A stretch of DNA of 64,000 nucleotides from Gemmatimonadota bacterium (GTDB taxonomy: Bacteria > Gemmatimonadota > Gemmatimonadetes > Gemmatimonadales > Gemmatimonadaceae), in assembly GCA_040388625.1 (NCBI GenBank), contig JAZKBK010000004.1, forward strand, positions 372,001 to 436,000. The letters are read 5' to 3'. The stretch's first letter is position 1. Each line of letters opens with the position of its first letter. Shown here in pieces: positions 25,874 through 35,661 of the stretch. The position numbers and the translations under genes are program-made. The notes beneath the pieces are model-generated. The model made no database searches and had not been told where the DNA came from. It saw only the letters and a program-made list of their open reading frames with translations.

Positions 25874-28800
25874 TCAGTTCCCTGATACGCTCCGTTCCTT
25901 CCAAAGGGAGTAAATCGCTGGAATCACCACCAGCGTGAGGATCGTGCTCGTAACCATTCCGCCTACCATTGGCGCAGCGATCCGTTTCATCACGTCAGCT
26001 CCAGTCCCCTGACTCCATAAAATGGGGACGAGGCCAGCGGTAATCGCTGTTACCGTCATCATCTTGGGTCGGACACGTTCGACCGCACCATGCTCGACTG
26101 CCGCGTCCACATCGCCCCGGTTCGCCAGCTCACCCCGCGCGTCGCGTTCGTGATACGCCTGATCCAGGTAGATGAGCATGATCACCCCGGTCTCGGCCGC
26201 CACACCTGCGAGCGCGATGAAGCCGATCGCTACAGCGACGCTCATGTTGTAGTGCAGCAGCCACATTAGCCAAACACCGCCCACGAGCGCGAAAGGAAGA
26301 GAGAGCATGACAATCGCACTCTCCGTTACGCTCCTGAAATTGAAGTACAGGAGCCCGAAGATGATGGCGAGCGTGATCGGTACCACAACGCGAAGTTTCT
26401 TCGACGCGCGCTCCAGTGATTCATACTGTCCGGACCATTCGAGCCGGTAGCCTGGCGGAAGCCTCAACTTCTCGGCGAGCAACTTTTTTGCATCGCCAAC
26501 ATAGCTACCGATGTCACGACCCTCGACATCGACGTAGACGATGTTGTTGAGATACGCATTCTCGGACTTGATTAGGGTTGGACCTTTGACTACTGCAATT
26601 CTCGCCAGCTCTCTGAGCGCCACCTGAGCTCCTGACGGCGTGGCGACCAGCACGTTCCCCACTTGTTCAGGATTGTCACGCAACGCGCGCGGATACCGTA
26701 CGAGTACGCTGTATCTCTCACGCCCTTCGATCACCTGTCCCGCGTCCATACCGCCTACGGCTGCGCTCAACGCCAACTGCACGTCGTCACCGGTCAGCCC
26801 ATATCGCGCCACTGCATCACGGTTGATCGTTACGTCCAGGTACTTTCCGCCTATCGCACGCTCCGCAAAGACGGTGTTGGTTCCCGGTACCGCCGGTAAA
26901 ATTCCCTCGATCTTCTGGCCGATCTCATCCAGTGTATCAAGACTCGGTCCGAATATCTTGATGCCGACAGGAGTCTTGATCCCGCTCGCCAGCATGTCGA
27001 GCCTGTTCTTGATTGGCAGCGACCACATATTACCAACACCCGGTGTCTTCACCGTTGCATTCGCCTGAGCGACGATCGAGTCGTACGTCACCCCCGGACG
27101 CCAGTAACTCTTGTCCTTGAGGATCGCGATCGTCTCGATCATCGACAGCGGTGCCATGTCGGTCGCGGTCTCCGCACGACCGATCTTGCCCAATACCATC
27201 TGTACTTCGGGGATCTTTGCAAGAACCGCATCACGCTGCGTGAGGATCTCCTTGGCCTGTTCACTTCCGACACCGGGGAAGAGCGATGGCATGTCCATGA
27301 TGGCCCCTTCGTTCAGGGGCGGCATGAATTCACTGCCGATGCGCGACCATGGGAAGATGGTCACGAGCAGCACCGCTACTGCCGCGATGATCGTAGGCCA
27401 CCGATGCCTGAGCACAAACGCGATGACCGGTCGGTAGACGCTGGTCAGGACCCGACTGACTGGGTTGGCGGATTCAGGCTTCACCTTGCCACGAATGAAG
27501 AGTCCCATCATCACGGGCACGAGCGTGATTGATAGAAGCGATGCCGACGCCATTGACAGCGTCTTGGTCCATGCGAGCGGCTTGAACAGCCTGCCTTCCT
27601 GATCCTGAAACGCAAAGACCGGAATGAACGACACGGTGATGATCAGAAGAGAGATGAAGAGCGACGGACCAACCTCCTTGGCCGAATCGATCACCACCTC
27701 CCAGTGCGTTCGCGGGTTTCCATCGCGCGCATTGTGCTCGATGTGCTTGTGCATGTTCTCCACCATCACGATCGCCGCATCTATCATTGCACCGATCGCG
27801 ATCGCGATCCCACCCAGGCTCATGACGTTGGCACTCAGACCCAGGAGATGCATCGCCAGCAGCGCCATGAGAATGCCGATCGGTAGAGTCAGGATTGCGA
27901 CTAGGGCGCTCGATCCGTGCAACAGGAAAAGCAGCGTTACGGCGGCAACAATCAACGACTCCTCTACGAGTTTGCTGCGGAGCGTTTCAATTGCGCTCTC
28001 GATCAGTCCAGACCGATCGTACCCGTCGACGAAGACCACGCCGTTGGGCAGTGCCTTCTGCAGTTCCCCCATCTTGGCCTTGACACCGTTGATGACCGCC
28101 AACGGGTTCTCGCCATACCGCATCACAACCCAACCAGTGACGATCTCGCCTTTCCCGTTCAGATCTGCTATCCCACGCCGGATTTCCGGGCCGATCTGCA
28201 CGTTGGCGACATCTCCAACCGTGACGGGCGCACTTCCGGCGCCTGTGCCTATCGCGACGTTGCGAATATCAGCAAGACTGTTGAACCGTCCCCGCCCGCG
28301 TACCACGTACTCCGACCCGCCCATCTCGAGCACGCGGCCACCAACGTCCTGATTCGAGGCGCGGACGGCATCGCTCACTTTCTGGATCGGAATGTTGTAC
28401 GCGAGCAGTTTGGCTGGATCGACATCAACTTGATACTGCTTCTCATAGCCGCCGAAGGACGCGATCTCGGCGACGCCAGGTACCGCTGTGAGCGCGGGCC
28501 GGACGGTCCAGTCTTGCAGTGCGCGCAACTGCGCCAGGTTGAGCGTCCCACTCGTATCTGCCAGGATGTACTGCATAACCCAACCGACGCCTGTCGCATC
28601 GGGTCCCATCATCGGCAATGCGTCAGGAGGAAGTTTGCCTCGTGCACTACTCAGATACTCCAGCACGCGGCTGCGTGCCCAATACAGATCCGTGCCGTCC
28701 TCAAACACCACGTACACCGCCGAAAGACCGAACTGGCTCATGCCGCGCACGAACTTGATGTGGGGTACCTTGAGCATCTCGGTCGACAGCGGATACGTAA

Positions 28801-28993
28801 CCTGATCCTCCACAGTCTGCGGTGCCTGTCCGGGCCACTCGGTCATGACGATTACCTGCACATCGGATAGATCCGGGATCGCATCCACCGGCGTCCTGAA
28901 CATCGCCCACGTGCCTGCGAGGACGACCACCAGCGTACCCAGAAGCACCATGAGCTTGTGGTTCACTGACCACTCGATGACTCGCTTGAGCAT
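25874..28993 (-). CDS. cusA: CusA-type heavy-metal RND efflux pump
   Basis: This 1039-residue inner-membrane pump of the RND family exports metal ions using the proton gradient. Typical features are the CusA start MLKRVIEWSVN, two large periplasmic loops, EFMPPLNEGAIMDMPSLFPG and IKNRLDMLASGIKTPVGIKI. The last is the CusA-like segment that carries a key Met of the Cu(I)/Ag(I) path. It is preceded by WSLPIK, where CusA proteins often have another residue. Two sets of six helices fit the length. It is the third gene of the cusCBA operon (minus-strand order outer-membrane factor, adaptor, pump), 4 bases after cusB. Confidence 0.93.
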   Translation of the reverse strand: MLKRVIEWSVNHKLMVLLGTLVVVLAGTWAMFRTPVDAIPDLSDVQVIVMTEWPGQAPQTVEDQVTYPLSTEMLKVPHIKFVRGMSQFGLSAVYVVFEDGTDLYWARSRVLEYLSSARGKLPPDALPMMGPDATGVGWVMQYILADTSGTLNLAQLRALQDWTVRPALTAVPGVAEIASFGGYEKQYQVDVDPAKLLAYNIPIQKVSDAVRASNQDVGGRVLEMGGSEYVVRGRGRFNSLADIRNVAIGTGAGSAPVTVGDVANVQIGPEIRRGIADLNGKGEIVTGWVVMRYGENPLAVINGVKAKMGELQKALPNGVVFVDGYDRSGLIESAIETLRSKLVEESLIVAAVTLLFLLHGSSALVAILTLPIGILMALLAMHLLGLSANVMSLGGIAIAIGAMIDAAIVMVENMHKHIEHNARDGNPRTHWEVVIDSAKEVGPSLFISLLIITVSFIPVFAFQDQEGRLFKPLAWTKTLSMASASLLSITLVPVMMGLFIRGKVKPESANPVSRVLTSVYRPVIAFVLRHRWPTIIAAVAVLLVTIFPWSRIGSEFMPPLNEGAIMDMPSLFPGVGSEQAKEILTQRDAVLAKIPEVQMVLGKIGRAETATDMAPLSMIETIAILKDKSYWRPGVTYDSIVAQANATVKTPGVGNMWSLPIKNRLDMLASGIKTPVGIKIFGPSLDTLDEIGQKIEGILPAVPGTNTVFAERAIGGKYLDVTINRDAVARYGLTGDDVQLALSAAVGGMDAGQVIEGRERYSVLVRYPRALRDNPEQVGNVLVATPSGAQVALRELARIAVVKGPTLIKSENAYLNNIVYVDVEGRDIGSYVGDAKKLLAEKLRLPPGYRLEWSGQYESLERASKKLRVVVPITLAIIFGLLYFNFRSVTESAIVMLSLPFALVGGVWLMWLLHYNMSVAVAIGFIALAGVAAETGVIMLIYLDQAYHERDARGELANRGDVDAAVEHGAVERVRPKMMTVTAITAGLVPILWSQGTGADVMKRIAAPMVGGMVTSTILTLVVIPAIYSLWKERSVSGN

Positions 28994-28997
28994 TGGT

Positions 28998-30380
28998 CTA
29001 ACCCCGCGGCCTTGGTGGGTCCGGAGGCATCTGCAACCCAGGCGTGCCGTTCACATTGGCGCCCTTGTCGTTAAGACCTGGCATGTTCTGCATGGCCTTG
29101 TCGCCCGAGCCCATGTTTCCGATCATGCTCTTGATTACGTCACCTAGATTGGATTCGGAGTCGAGGAGGAACTGCGCCGATGTCACTACGCGTTGTCCGG
29201 CTTCGAGACCGGAGAGAATCTCGGTATGCTCGCCCGCAACTCGTCCGAGCTCTACATCGTGCGGCATGAGAATGCCATTCCCCATATCAATGAAGACGAT
29301 ATTCCGATCACCCGTCTGGAGAATGGCCGAGTTGGGAACAGTCAGCGCGGAGCGACTGGGGGTGGAGAGTCGTACGGTCGCATACATGCCGGGCTTGAGC
29401 ACACCGGCGGTGTTTGGCACCACAATGCGCGCCGTTATCGTGCGTGCCTCTGGCTGGAGCGTCGGATACACGTAAGCCACGCGGCCTTTGTACGAATGAC
29501 GGGGAAGCCCCGTGAACACGATGTCAGCAGGTGAGCCCACGCGTACGTTGGCCGCGTCCACCTCACGCAATTGAGCGTCGACCCAGACGTCCGACAGGTC
29601 GGCGATGGTGTAAAGCTCTTCGCCAGACGTCACCGCTTGTCCCTGTAGCACCTTCTTCTCTACAACGATGCCCGACACTGGAGCATAGAGCGTGAGTGTG
29701 CGACGCACGCGACCCGTGCGCAGGATCTGATCTATCTGCGCATCAGAGATGTCCCAGAGCTGCAACCGCCGGCGGGACGCGTCCGCCAGATCAGTTTGCC
29801 CTGTCGGTATTCCCGGAACGCTGCTCTTGCCGATGCTGCGATCTACCTGGCCGGCCAACAGAAGCTCCTGTTCTGCAGCCAGCAACTCGGGGGAATAGAT
29901 GTCGAGCACGGGCTGCCCGCGCCGCACCTGCTGGCCGGTTGAATTGACGTAGAGTCGGTCTACAAAACCGCCGAACTTGGGCGCGATTTGCGCCATCTTC
30001 GTCTCGTCAAACGTGACGGTGCCGGTGGTGCGTGTCTCACTGGTCAGTGGACGAACTTCCGCAGTGCCGAAAGTCACACCGAACTGGTGGATCTGCGACG
30101 CGGTCAGGGTCACGGATCCGTTTGCTGTGACATTCATTCTGGCCGCGCCCGCCATACTTCCGCCCCTCGCGCCACTGACACTTGCATCGCTACTCGTATT
30201 GCTACTCATGCCAGGCATCCCTGCCATGTTGCTTCTGGAGGAGGTGGCCACGCCAGACGCTTTATGGCGCGACACCAGATACCACGCGGTTCCCGCGACG
30301 AGAACAGTCACGATACCTGCAACGGCGAAGCGCATCGTGCGATTGCGGCCGTAGTTGGATAGTTCGTTCATTGGTGTCAT
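28998..30380 (-). CDS. cusB: CusB-type periplasmic adaptor of the RND efflux system
   Basis: The 460-residue membrane-fusion protein has a single N-terminal helix (about 15-36), then a Met-rich segment (SNMAGMPGMSSN, 50-60) that may pick up Cu(I)/Ag(I). The barrel-sandwich, beta-barrel and helical-hairpin modules follow, with IAPKFGGFVDRLYVNSTG and DIYSPELLAAEQELLLAG as diagnostic pieces. It links CusA to the outer-membrane channel. The ATG overlaps the TGA of the upstream outer-membrane gene (ATGA at 30377-30380). Confidence 0.93.
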   Translation of the reverse strand: MTPMNELSNYGRNRTMRFAVAGIVTVLVAGTAWYLVSRHKASGVATSSRSNMAGMPGMSSNTSSDASVSGARGGSMAGAARMNVTANGSVTLTASQIHQFGVTFGTAEVRPLTSETRTTGTVTFDETKMAQIAPKFGGFVDRLYVNSTGQQVRRGQPVLDIYSPELLAAEQELLLAGQVDRSIGKSSVPGIPTGQTDLADASRRRLQLWDISDAQIDQILRTGRVRRTLTLYAPVSGIVVEKKVLQGQAVTSGEELYTIADLSDVWVDAQLREVDAANVRVGSPADIVFTGLPRHSYKGRVAYVYPTLQPEARTITARIVVPNTAGVLKPGMYATVRLSTPSRSALTVPNSAILQTGDRNIVFIDMGNGILMPHDVELGRVAGEHTEILSGLEAGQRVVTSAQFLLDSESNLGDVIKSMIGNMGSGDKAMQNMPGLNDKGANVNGTPGLQMPPDPPRPRG

Positions 30381-31858
30381 CGAAGCACCTCAGTACCTAC
30401 TGTTCGTTGGAGTTCGGCGGTTGCCTTCGCGAAATCAGTGAGCGACCGCCAGTAAGCGGTCTCGTAGTTGAACACCGCCGCCTGGGCATCGACTAGTGAA
30501 GCAAAGTCGACACGTCCGACCTGATAGCTTGCTGTCGTCGAGGTAAACGTCGCCCGTGCCTGCGGCAGAACTGCCCTGAGCGACAGAGCGAGAATGGTGC
30601 GCTCGCGCTCGACGTCGCTCACGCGCGTCGCGACTTCCTGTCGGATGGAATTGACATCGGCCATACGCTCTGCGGCCAACGCGCTTAGCTCCGCCGCGGC
30701 GCCCACCACTTCCTGGTCCTGCTTCCGACGCTTCTGTAACCGGAGCGGGACCGAGATGAAGAACGAGACGTAATCATTGAAATGCGGTCGCTGATCGTAC
30801 TCGAGCGAGATATCGAAGTCCGGCAAGTGTGCTTTGCGTGCGAGCGCGAGTCTCTGCTCCTGAGCGCCGATGCGCGCCTCACGCGCCCGGAGCATGGGGC
30901 TGTGTGTCATCGCCAGTGCTACGAGCGAGTCGAGCGGGAGAAGAGGCAAATCGGACGCAGCGCCCCCAAGTGCATTCGAGGAGAAATGCACGTGTGATCC
31001 AGAGTCGACGCCCGCAAGACGTGCGATCTCGTTGGGGATAACAGCCACACCGACAGGCGTGGTGCTCGGACGGTCGAGCACTGCGTTGAGACGCGCCAAC
31101 GCGGTGCGTTCCTGGGCGTCCAGCGATGCTGCTTCATCGCCCAAGCGTGCCACCTCGACGCGAGCCCGGAGTACGTCAGCCTGCGCACTGTTACCCACGG
31201 TGTACTGGGTCTCGGTGATCCGGCCCAGGCTCCCCATGACCTCTGCATTGTGCTGCACGATCTCCCGCGCACGTCGTACAAAAGCCAACTCGTAGTACGC
31301 ATCACGAACATCGCGCGCGACATCGAGCCGCTGCTGCGCGAGTGTGGCGCGAGCAGCAGCCTCGTCTTCCTCGGCCGCGCGTGTCGCAAGCGACAGTTTT
31401 CCGGGAAACGGGAATGTCTGTGTTATGCGTAGCACGTTCATGGTAAAGTCGTCGGAATAGCCCGGCTGCCCATACGGGAAATCCAGCACGCCGGCCATGA
31501 GCATTGGGTCGGGCCTGGCTCCGGCCGGACCTATTGTGGCGTGCGCTACGACAACCCGAAACTTGGCAGCACGCGCCGCCGGATTAGCCGCCCGGGCCAG
31601 CGCGACGAGCGAGTCGAGCGCTGCCGCGCCTGAGTCTGGCTCGCTCGCGCGCCGCACAACCTGCACCGAAGCCGACGAGTTGTAATTGGATACCGGTATG
31701 GCTGTCGCCGTTTGCCCATTGGCAGAATGGGAGACCGTGACAAGGACCACGAGAACGCCGGTGCTTACGACACTAGATGGAATGCCGAGCCTACGAGACC
31801 CGACACGTTGCACGCGTCGCTGCCGACGCAAAGTGCGCCCGCAAATTTTGGGATACAT
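30377..31858 (-). CDS. cusC: CusC/TolC-type outer-membrane efflux protein
   Basis: This 493-residue outer-membrane factor (two OEP domains) begins with a long basic n-region and a signal peptide (about 30-48, ending in SANGQ). The helical barrel has repeated 'A-R-E-A-R-I-G-A-Q-E-Q-R-L' type hairpins, and FPFPGKLSLATRAAEEDEAAARA is split by the usual loop. It is first in the operon; cusB starts at its stop codon. A leader of 147 bases between this start and the next upstream gene shows no obvious regulator site. Confidence 0.9.
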   Translation of the reverse strand: MYPKICGRTLRRQRRVQRVGSRRLGIPSSVVSTGVLVVLVTVSHSANGQTATAIPVSNYNSSASVQVVRRASEPDSGAAALDSLVALARAANPAARAAKFRVVVAHATIGPAGARPDPMLMAGVLDFPYGQPGYSDDFTMNVLRITQTFPFPGKLSLATRAAEEDEAAARATLAQQRLDVARDVRDAYYELAFVRRAREIVQHNAEVMGSLGRITETQYTVGNSAQADVLRARVEVARLGDEAASLDAQERTALARLNAVLDRPSTTPVGVAVIPNEIARLAGVDSGSHVHFSSNALGGAASDLPLLPLDSLVALAMTHSPMLRAREARIGAQEQRLALARKAHLPDFDISLEYDQRPHFNDYVSFFISVPLRLQKRRKQDQEVVGAAAELSALAAERMADVNSIRQEVATRVSDVERERTILALSLRAVLPQARATFTSTTASYQVGRVDFASLVDAQAAVFNYETAYWRSLTDFAKATAELQRTVGTEVLR

Positions 31859-32005
31859 GAATCCTTCGATTGAAGTCCGGGATCACCATCCGGGCCGTCG
31901 TTTGTGGCGACGCGGCATGATTGATCCTGTCCGGCGCATCCGACGTATGCGTATGCTGCCGAGCGGCTTACGGGCGGCTACGAGATGTAGCCGATGCAGG
32001 CTGGA

Positions 32006-32413
32006 CTACGCCCGCGGAGGGGGGAGCTCGGGCGCTGAGGTCTGCGAGATAGGAACGATCGTAGGCGCGGACGCGACGACAGCGGGTACTCTGGGCGTCG
32101 TGCGCGTGACAGCACTAGCGACCGGAATTGCGCTCGGTGCACAGGCGGTCATCGTCACGCATTGAGCAGGCTGACTCTGGCCATCACATGGCTGATCAGT
32201 TGGGCTTCCCTGGCCGGTGCGCTGCAGGGTGAGCCCGGCGGCCATCTGTGAGCTGGCCTGCATGGGCTGCATCGACGACATGGCACCATTATGCGGCATG
32301 AGGCACAGAATTCCACCGCTCGCCAGCGTGAGCTGCAAGGCCAGTACGGCCGACAGCAGTGGGCCGACGAACGAAGCGAGCCCGGTGGAACGGCGCCTGG
32401 AAACTGTTGCCAT
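32006..32413 (-). CDS. Small exported Cys/Met-rich protein
   Basis: About 135 residues from the ATG 32413; the frame is open further back but a shorter start suits the signal peptide. A hydrophobic stretch (about 12-33) precedes a Met-rich segment (MPHNGAMSSMQPMQ). Four cysteines (CLM, QPCDGQ, AQCVTM, TACAPS) and a Pro/Ala tail follow. It lies just before the cusCBA operon on the same strand and divergent from the HMA-like gene, so a periplasmic copper-handling role is plausible. No known domain was recognised. Confidence 0.55.
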   Translation of the reverse strand: MATVSRRRSTGLASFVGPLLSAVLALQLTLASGGILCLMPHNGAMSSMQPMQASSQMAAGLTLQRTGQGSPTDQPCDGQSQPAQCVTMTACAPSAIPVASAVTRTTPRVPAVVASAPTIVPISQTSAPELPPPRA

Positions 32414-32460
32414 GACACTGGATAGTACCACCCCGGGAACCGAAGTTCTAGAGGTCGCGT

Positions 32461-32793
32461 ATGGCAAACCGGGAACTGCATAGGCTCGAGGTCACAGGCA
32501 GGGCCTGCGGCACCTGTGGGTTTGGCGTGTGCAAGGTGCTCGAGCGTGTACCAGATCTGACTAAGGCCGACGTAAAGTACAACGCGGATTATGAACTTGG
32601 TGCTATCGTCATCTTTGGTTCAACAGAGACCGGTGTCGAAGCGCTGACCAACGCAGTCTTCTGGACGATCGCTCTGAGGCTCGACAACACGGCCGCCTAC
32701 CTCAGCCGCACTCCGAGAACCCGCACACGTGACACTTGGCGCATCCTTCCGCCAACTCCAGCTGCGAGCCACAGTCAGGACACGTCTGCATGA
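32461..32793 (+). CDS. Small HMA-like metal-binding protein (C-terminus uncertain)
   Basis: The 110-residue frame starts at an ATG with GAGG 6 bases upstream. Residues 8-70 resemble a heavy-metal-associated domain: GRACGTCGFGVCKVLERVPDL has CxxC (CGTC) followed by another Cys, then an alternating beta/alpha pattern. The last 40 residues overlap the 3' end of nrdJ and look like read-through rather than protein. It is divergent from the small exported protein by 47 bases, suggesting shared control with the cus genes. It could be a metallochaperone-like protein; the fold is inferred. Confidence 0.6.
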   Translation: MANRELHRLEVTGRACGTCGFGVCKVLERVPDLTKADVKYNADYELGAIVIFGSTETGVEALTNAVFWTIALRLDNTAAYLSRTPRTRTRDTWRILPPTPAASHSQDTSA

Positions 32794-35206
32794 AGCCGTC
32801 GCTGTTGCTGTAGGTATCGAAACCCATCTGCATCTGAGCCTGCGCCGCAGCAACGTCCGACGCGGCCTTGATCGTTTCCGGTGTCGCGCGCGGCGCCTGT
32901 GCGGCCGCGTTCGCTGCGGAGAGCAGCTCCTGCTGGACACCTTGCTTCTCGCGCGTCCATTCCTCGAGCGCGATTCCGATCGCGTCGGGAACCGACAACA
33001 CCTTGTTCGGACCTAGTCCAACTGCGCGATCCGAGCTGATGCCGCGCAACTGCTTGTGCACTTCGCGCAGCGGAATTCCCGACCGGAGCGCGAGCGAGAT
33101 CATGCGACCCATCGCTTCGGCGTCGGCCATCGCCGCGCCGCCCGCCTTGCCAAGATTGATGAAGACCTCGAACGGCTGACCCTTCTCGTCTTCGGTGATG
33201 TTGACGAACATGGTGCCGAGGGGCGTCTCTTTGCGAATGGTCGTACCGCGCAGGCGATCCGGGCGCGAGCGCTTGACGCGGCGCTGAAGATTCTCGGCCT
33301 CCGCGTCGTACAACGATTGCTTCAACCGCTCCATCTCAGCCGTCAACTCGGCGATCGTTCCCTGCAGCTCGCCCATCTCGCGGCGGTCGGTCTTCTCGTC
33401 ACGCGACGCGCTGGCCTGAGCCGTTGCGCCGGTCGAGAGAACCTGGTTGTCACGCGAGCCGTCGCGATACACGGTAACGCCCTTGCACTTGAGATCGTAC
33501 GCAAGCTCGTAGATCGCGCGAACGTCGTCACGCGTTGCAGCGTGTGGGAAGTTGGTCGTCTTGGAGATCGCGGAATCGCAGTGCTCCTGGAAACCGGCTT
33601 GCATGCGAACGTGCCACTCGGGCGTGATGTCGTGCGCCGTGACGAATACGCGACGCCACTTCTCCGGCACTTCGTCGAAGTGGATATGCCCTTCCTTCGC
33701 GATGCGCTCGATGAGGTTCTCGGAGTACCACCCTTCCCGCTTCGCAACCGCAACGAAATCCTCGTTCACGTCCGGCATCATCACGCCGGCCTGATTGCGC
33801 ATGAACGCAACGGCGAACAGCGGCTCGATTCCGGACGAGCAACCGGCGATGATCGATATCGTCCCGGTCGGTGCAACCGTGGTAACGTTGCAGTTGCGCA
33901 GCAGCTGCTTGGGCCGAAGGCGCTCGCCATTTTCGTCCCGTGCGCACGTTTCATCGGGTCCGAAGATCGAGCGTGCCCATTCCGGGAACGGCCCGCGCTC
34001 GTTGGCGAGACGCTCGCTCTCGCGCTTGGCTTCGGTGTCGACGAATTCCTGCAGCGTGCGACCGAACTCCACGCCTTCCGGCGAATCGTACGGAATGCCA
34101 AGCCGCACGAGCGCGTCGGCGAAACCCATCACACCGAATCCGATGCGACGAATGCGCTTGGACAGCGCGTCGATCTCCGGCAGCGGATACTTGTTGACGT
34201 CGATGATGTTGTCCAGAAATCGCGTCGCGAGATAGATGTCGCGCTTCATCGAATCCCAGTCCATCACACCGTCCTTCACGTAGAAGCCGATGTTGATGGA
34301 GCCGAGGTTGCAGACGTCGTATGGCAGCAGCGGCTGCTCGCCACACGGGTTGGTAGCCTCGTACGCACCGAGATGGGGAACCGGGTTGTAACGCTCGGCC
34401 TCATCGATGAAGAAGCAGCCGGGCTCTCCCGTACGCCACGCACCGTCGAGCATCTTGTCCCAAACCAGCTTGGCGTCGAGCCGGCCGGCGACGTGACCGG
34501 TGGAGGGCTCGATCAGATCGTACATCTCGCCCGCCTTGAGCGCCTTCATGAATGCCGTCGTTATGCCGACGGAGATGTTGAAGTTGGTGATCTGGGAGAG
34601 ATCTTCCTTGCACGTGATGAAGTCCAACACGTCCGGATGATCCACCCGCAGGATTCCCATGTTGGCACCGCGACGCGTGCCGCCCTGCTTCACCGCGTCG
34701 GTCGAGGCATCATACAGCTTCATGAACGAGACGGGCCCCGAGGCGACGCCGGTCGTCGAGCGCACCATCGAGCCCTTGCCGCGCAGACGCGAGAAGGAGA
34801 ACCCCGTTCCGCCGCCACTCTGGTGAATGAGTGCCATCGATCGCAGCGTGTCGTAGATGCCGTTGTGGCCGTTGGACAGCGCATCCTCGACCGGCAACAC
34901 GAAACAGGCCGAAAGCTGGCCCAGCGGGCGCCCTGCGTTCATCAGCGTGGGCGAATTAGGCTCGAAGCGACGCTCCGTCATCAGGCGATAGAACTGCTCT
35001 GCCAGAGCATGGACGGCTCCGGCGCTCGCCCCGTACCGGCGGTCTGCTTCCGCAACGGTCGTGGCCACACGCCAGAACATGTCCTCGGGACGCTCCGTCG
35101 GAGTACCCGATCTGTCCTTGATCAGATACCGCTTGGACAGGACCGTCCGGGCGTTCTGATTCAGCTGCGCGTCGGGCAGCGACTCCTGATTATTCGCGTC
35201 GGCCAT
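32702..35206 (-). CDS. nrdJ: Class II (adenosylcobalamin-dependent) ribonucleotide reductase
   Basis: The 834-residue enzyme makes deoxyribonucleotides using B12. [22 protein letters not shown] carries the active-site cysteine region, and the C-terminus has a zinc-type tail (CPDCGSQL...[13 protein letters not shown]) used for redox exchange in class II enzymes. No ATP-cone domain is visible at the N-terminus. The final zinc finger lies over the end of the convergent HMA-like gene. A 455-base intergenic stretch precedes it. B12 dependence fits a bacterium that lives in variable oxygen. Confidence 0.95.
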   Translation of the reverse strand: MADANNQESLPDAQLNQNARTVLSKRYLIKDRSGTPTERPEDMFWRVATTVAEADRRYGASAGAVHALAEQFYRLMTERRFEPNSPTLMNAGRPLGQLSACFVLPVEDALSNGHNGIYDTLRSMALIHQSGGGTGFSFSRLRGKGSMVRSTTGVASGPVSFMKLYDASTDAVKQGGTRRGANMGILRVDHPDVLDFITCKEDLSQITNFNISVGITTAFMKALKAGEMYDLIEPSTGHVAGRLDAKLVWDKMLDGAWRTGEPGCFFIDEAERYNPVPHLGAYEATNPCGEQPLLPYDVCNLGSINIGFYVKDGVMDWDSMKRDIYLATRFLDNIIDVNKYPLPEIDALSKRIRRIGFGVMGFADALVRLGIPYDSPEGVEFGRTLQEFVDTEAKRESERLANERGPFPEWARSIFGPDETCARDENGERLRPKQLLRNCNVTTVAPTGTISIIAGCSSGIEPLFAVAFMRNQAGVMMPDVNEDFVAVAKREGWYSENLIERIAKEGHIHFDEVPEKWRRVFVTAHDITPEWHVRMQAGFQEHCDSAISKTTNFPHAATRDDVRAIYELAYDLKCKGVTVYRDGSRDNQVLSTGATAQASASRDEKTDRREMGELQGTIAELTAEMERLKQSLYDAEAENLQRRVKRSRPDRLRGTTIRKETPLGTMFVNITEDEKGQPFEVFINLGKAGGAAMADAEAMGRMISLALRSGIPLREVHKQLRGISSDRAVGLGPNKVLSVPDAIGIALEEWTREKQGVQQELLSAANAAAQAPRATPETIKAASDVAAAQAQMQMGFDTYSNSDGFMQTCPDCGSQLELAEGCAKCHVCGFSECG

Positions 35207-35661
35207 CTCTACTCTCTCTGAAACTGTGCTGATTGGTTCGCAAGGTGGAATGTACCACCAAGCGTGACTTCATTGACTGCCATGGGGAGACCATCCGGCG
35301 CGGTGTATTTGCGCCGTCAGGTCAGGGGTCGTGATACTACGTCCGTACGTGTTTGCGCGCCAGTGCATTGTTAACCCGTTGGGCCACAACGACTTGGAGA
35401 TTGACAGTCACGAACATCTGTGACTGTTCGCTTTTTTCATCGCCTGTCAACATTGACGGCTCGGGCGAACAATTGTGATGCCATCCTTCATACCCCACTG
35501 CTAACACTCTGGTGCACAATCACTTACCTAGTTCTGGCGCGCGCCGAGAGCTGTTTTGTGATCACCCAGCCACCCCTCCAATATCCGGCAACACGCGGAG
35601 CGTTGCTCGGAAACACGTGGCTGCAGACGATATGCCCCAAACGGCTATCCAAGCGAAATGA
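35207..35661. other. 455-base intergenic region upstream of nrdJ
   Basis: No supported gene was found here. It is the only gap over 300 bases. Near 35404-35430 lie overlapping palindromes (separate entry) and GTCAACATTGAC at about 35447-35458. A GGTGG/CCACC hairpin lies near 35260-35275 close to nrdJ. It probably contains the nrdJ promoter on the minus strand, but no confident -35/-10 pair was found. The rest looks like plain spacer between nrdJ and the 3' end of the next gene. Confidence 0.5.
35404..35430. promoter_or_regulatory. Compound palindrome (possible operator or terminator) in nrdJ upstream region
   Basis: ACAGTCAC and GTGACTGT form 8-bp arms separated by 8 bases, and CGAACA/TGTTCG forms a second overlapping pair. 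On the plus strand CTTTTTTC follows the stem within a few bases, so it could be a terminator. But no plus-strand gene is being ended here. An operator of the nrdJ promoter or of an unknown unit is the alternative. Confidence 0.5.

Noticed and set aside
35280-35320. B12-box-like GGAGACC near nrdJ, as a cobalamin riboswitch
   Set aside because: The resemblance is on the plus strand, opposite to nrdJ, and no riboswitch core fits around it.
35337-35519. Small minus-strand reading frame in the nrdJ upstream gap
   Set aside because: No ribosome-binding site, no domain, and it overlaps the palindromes.
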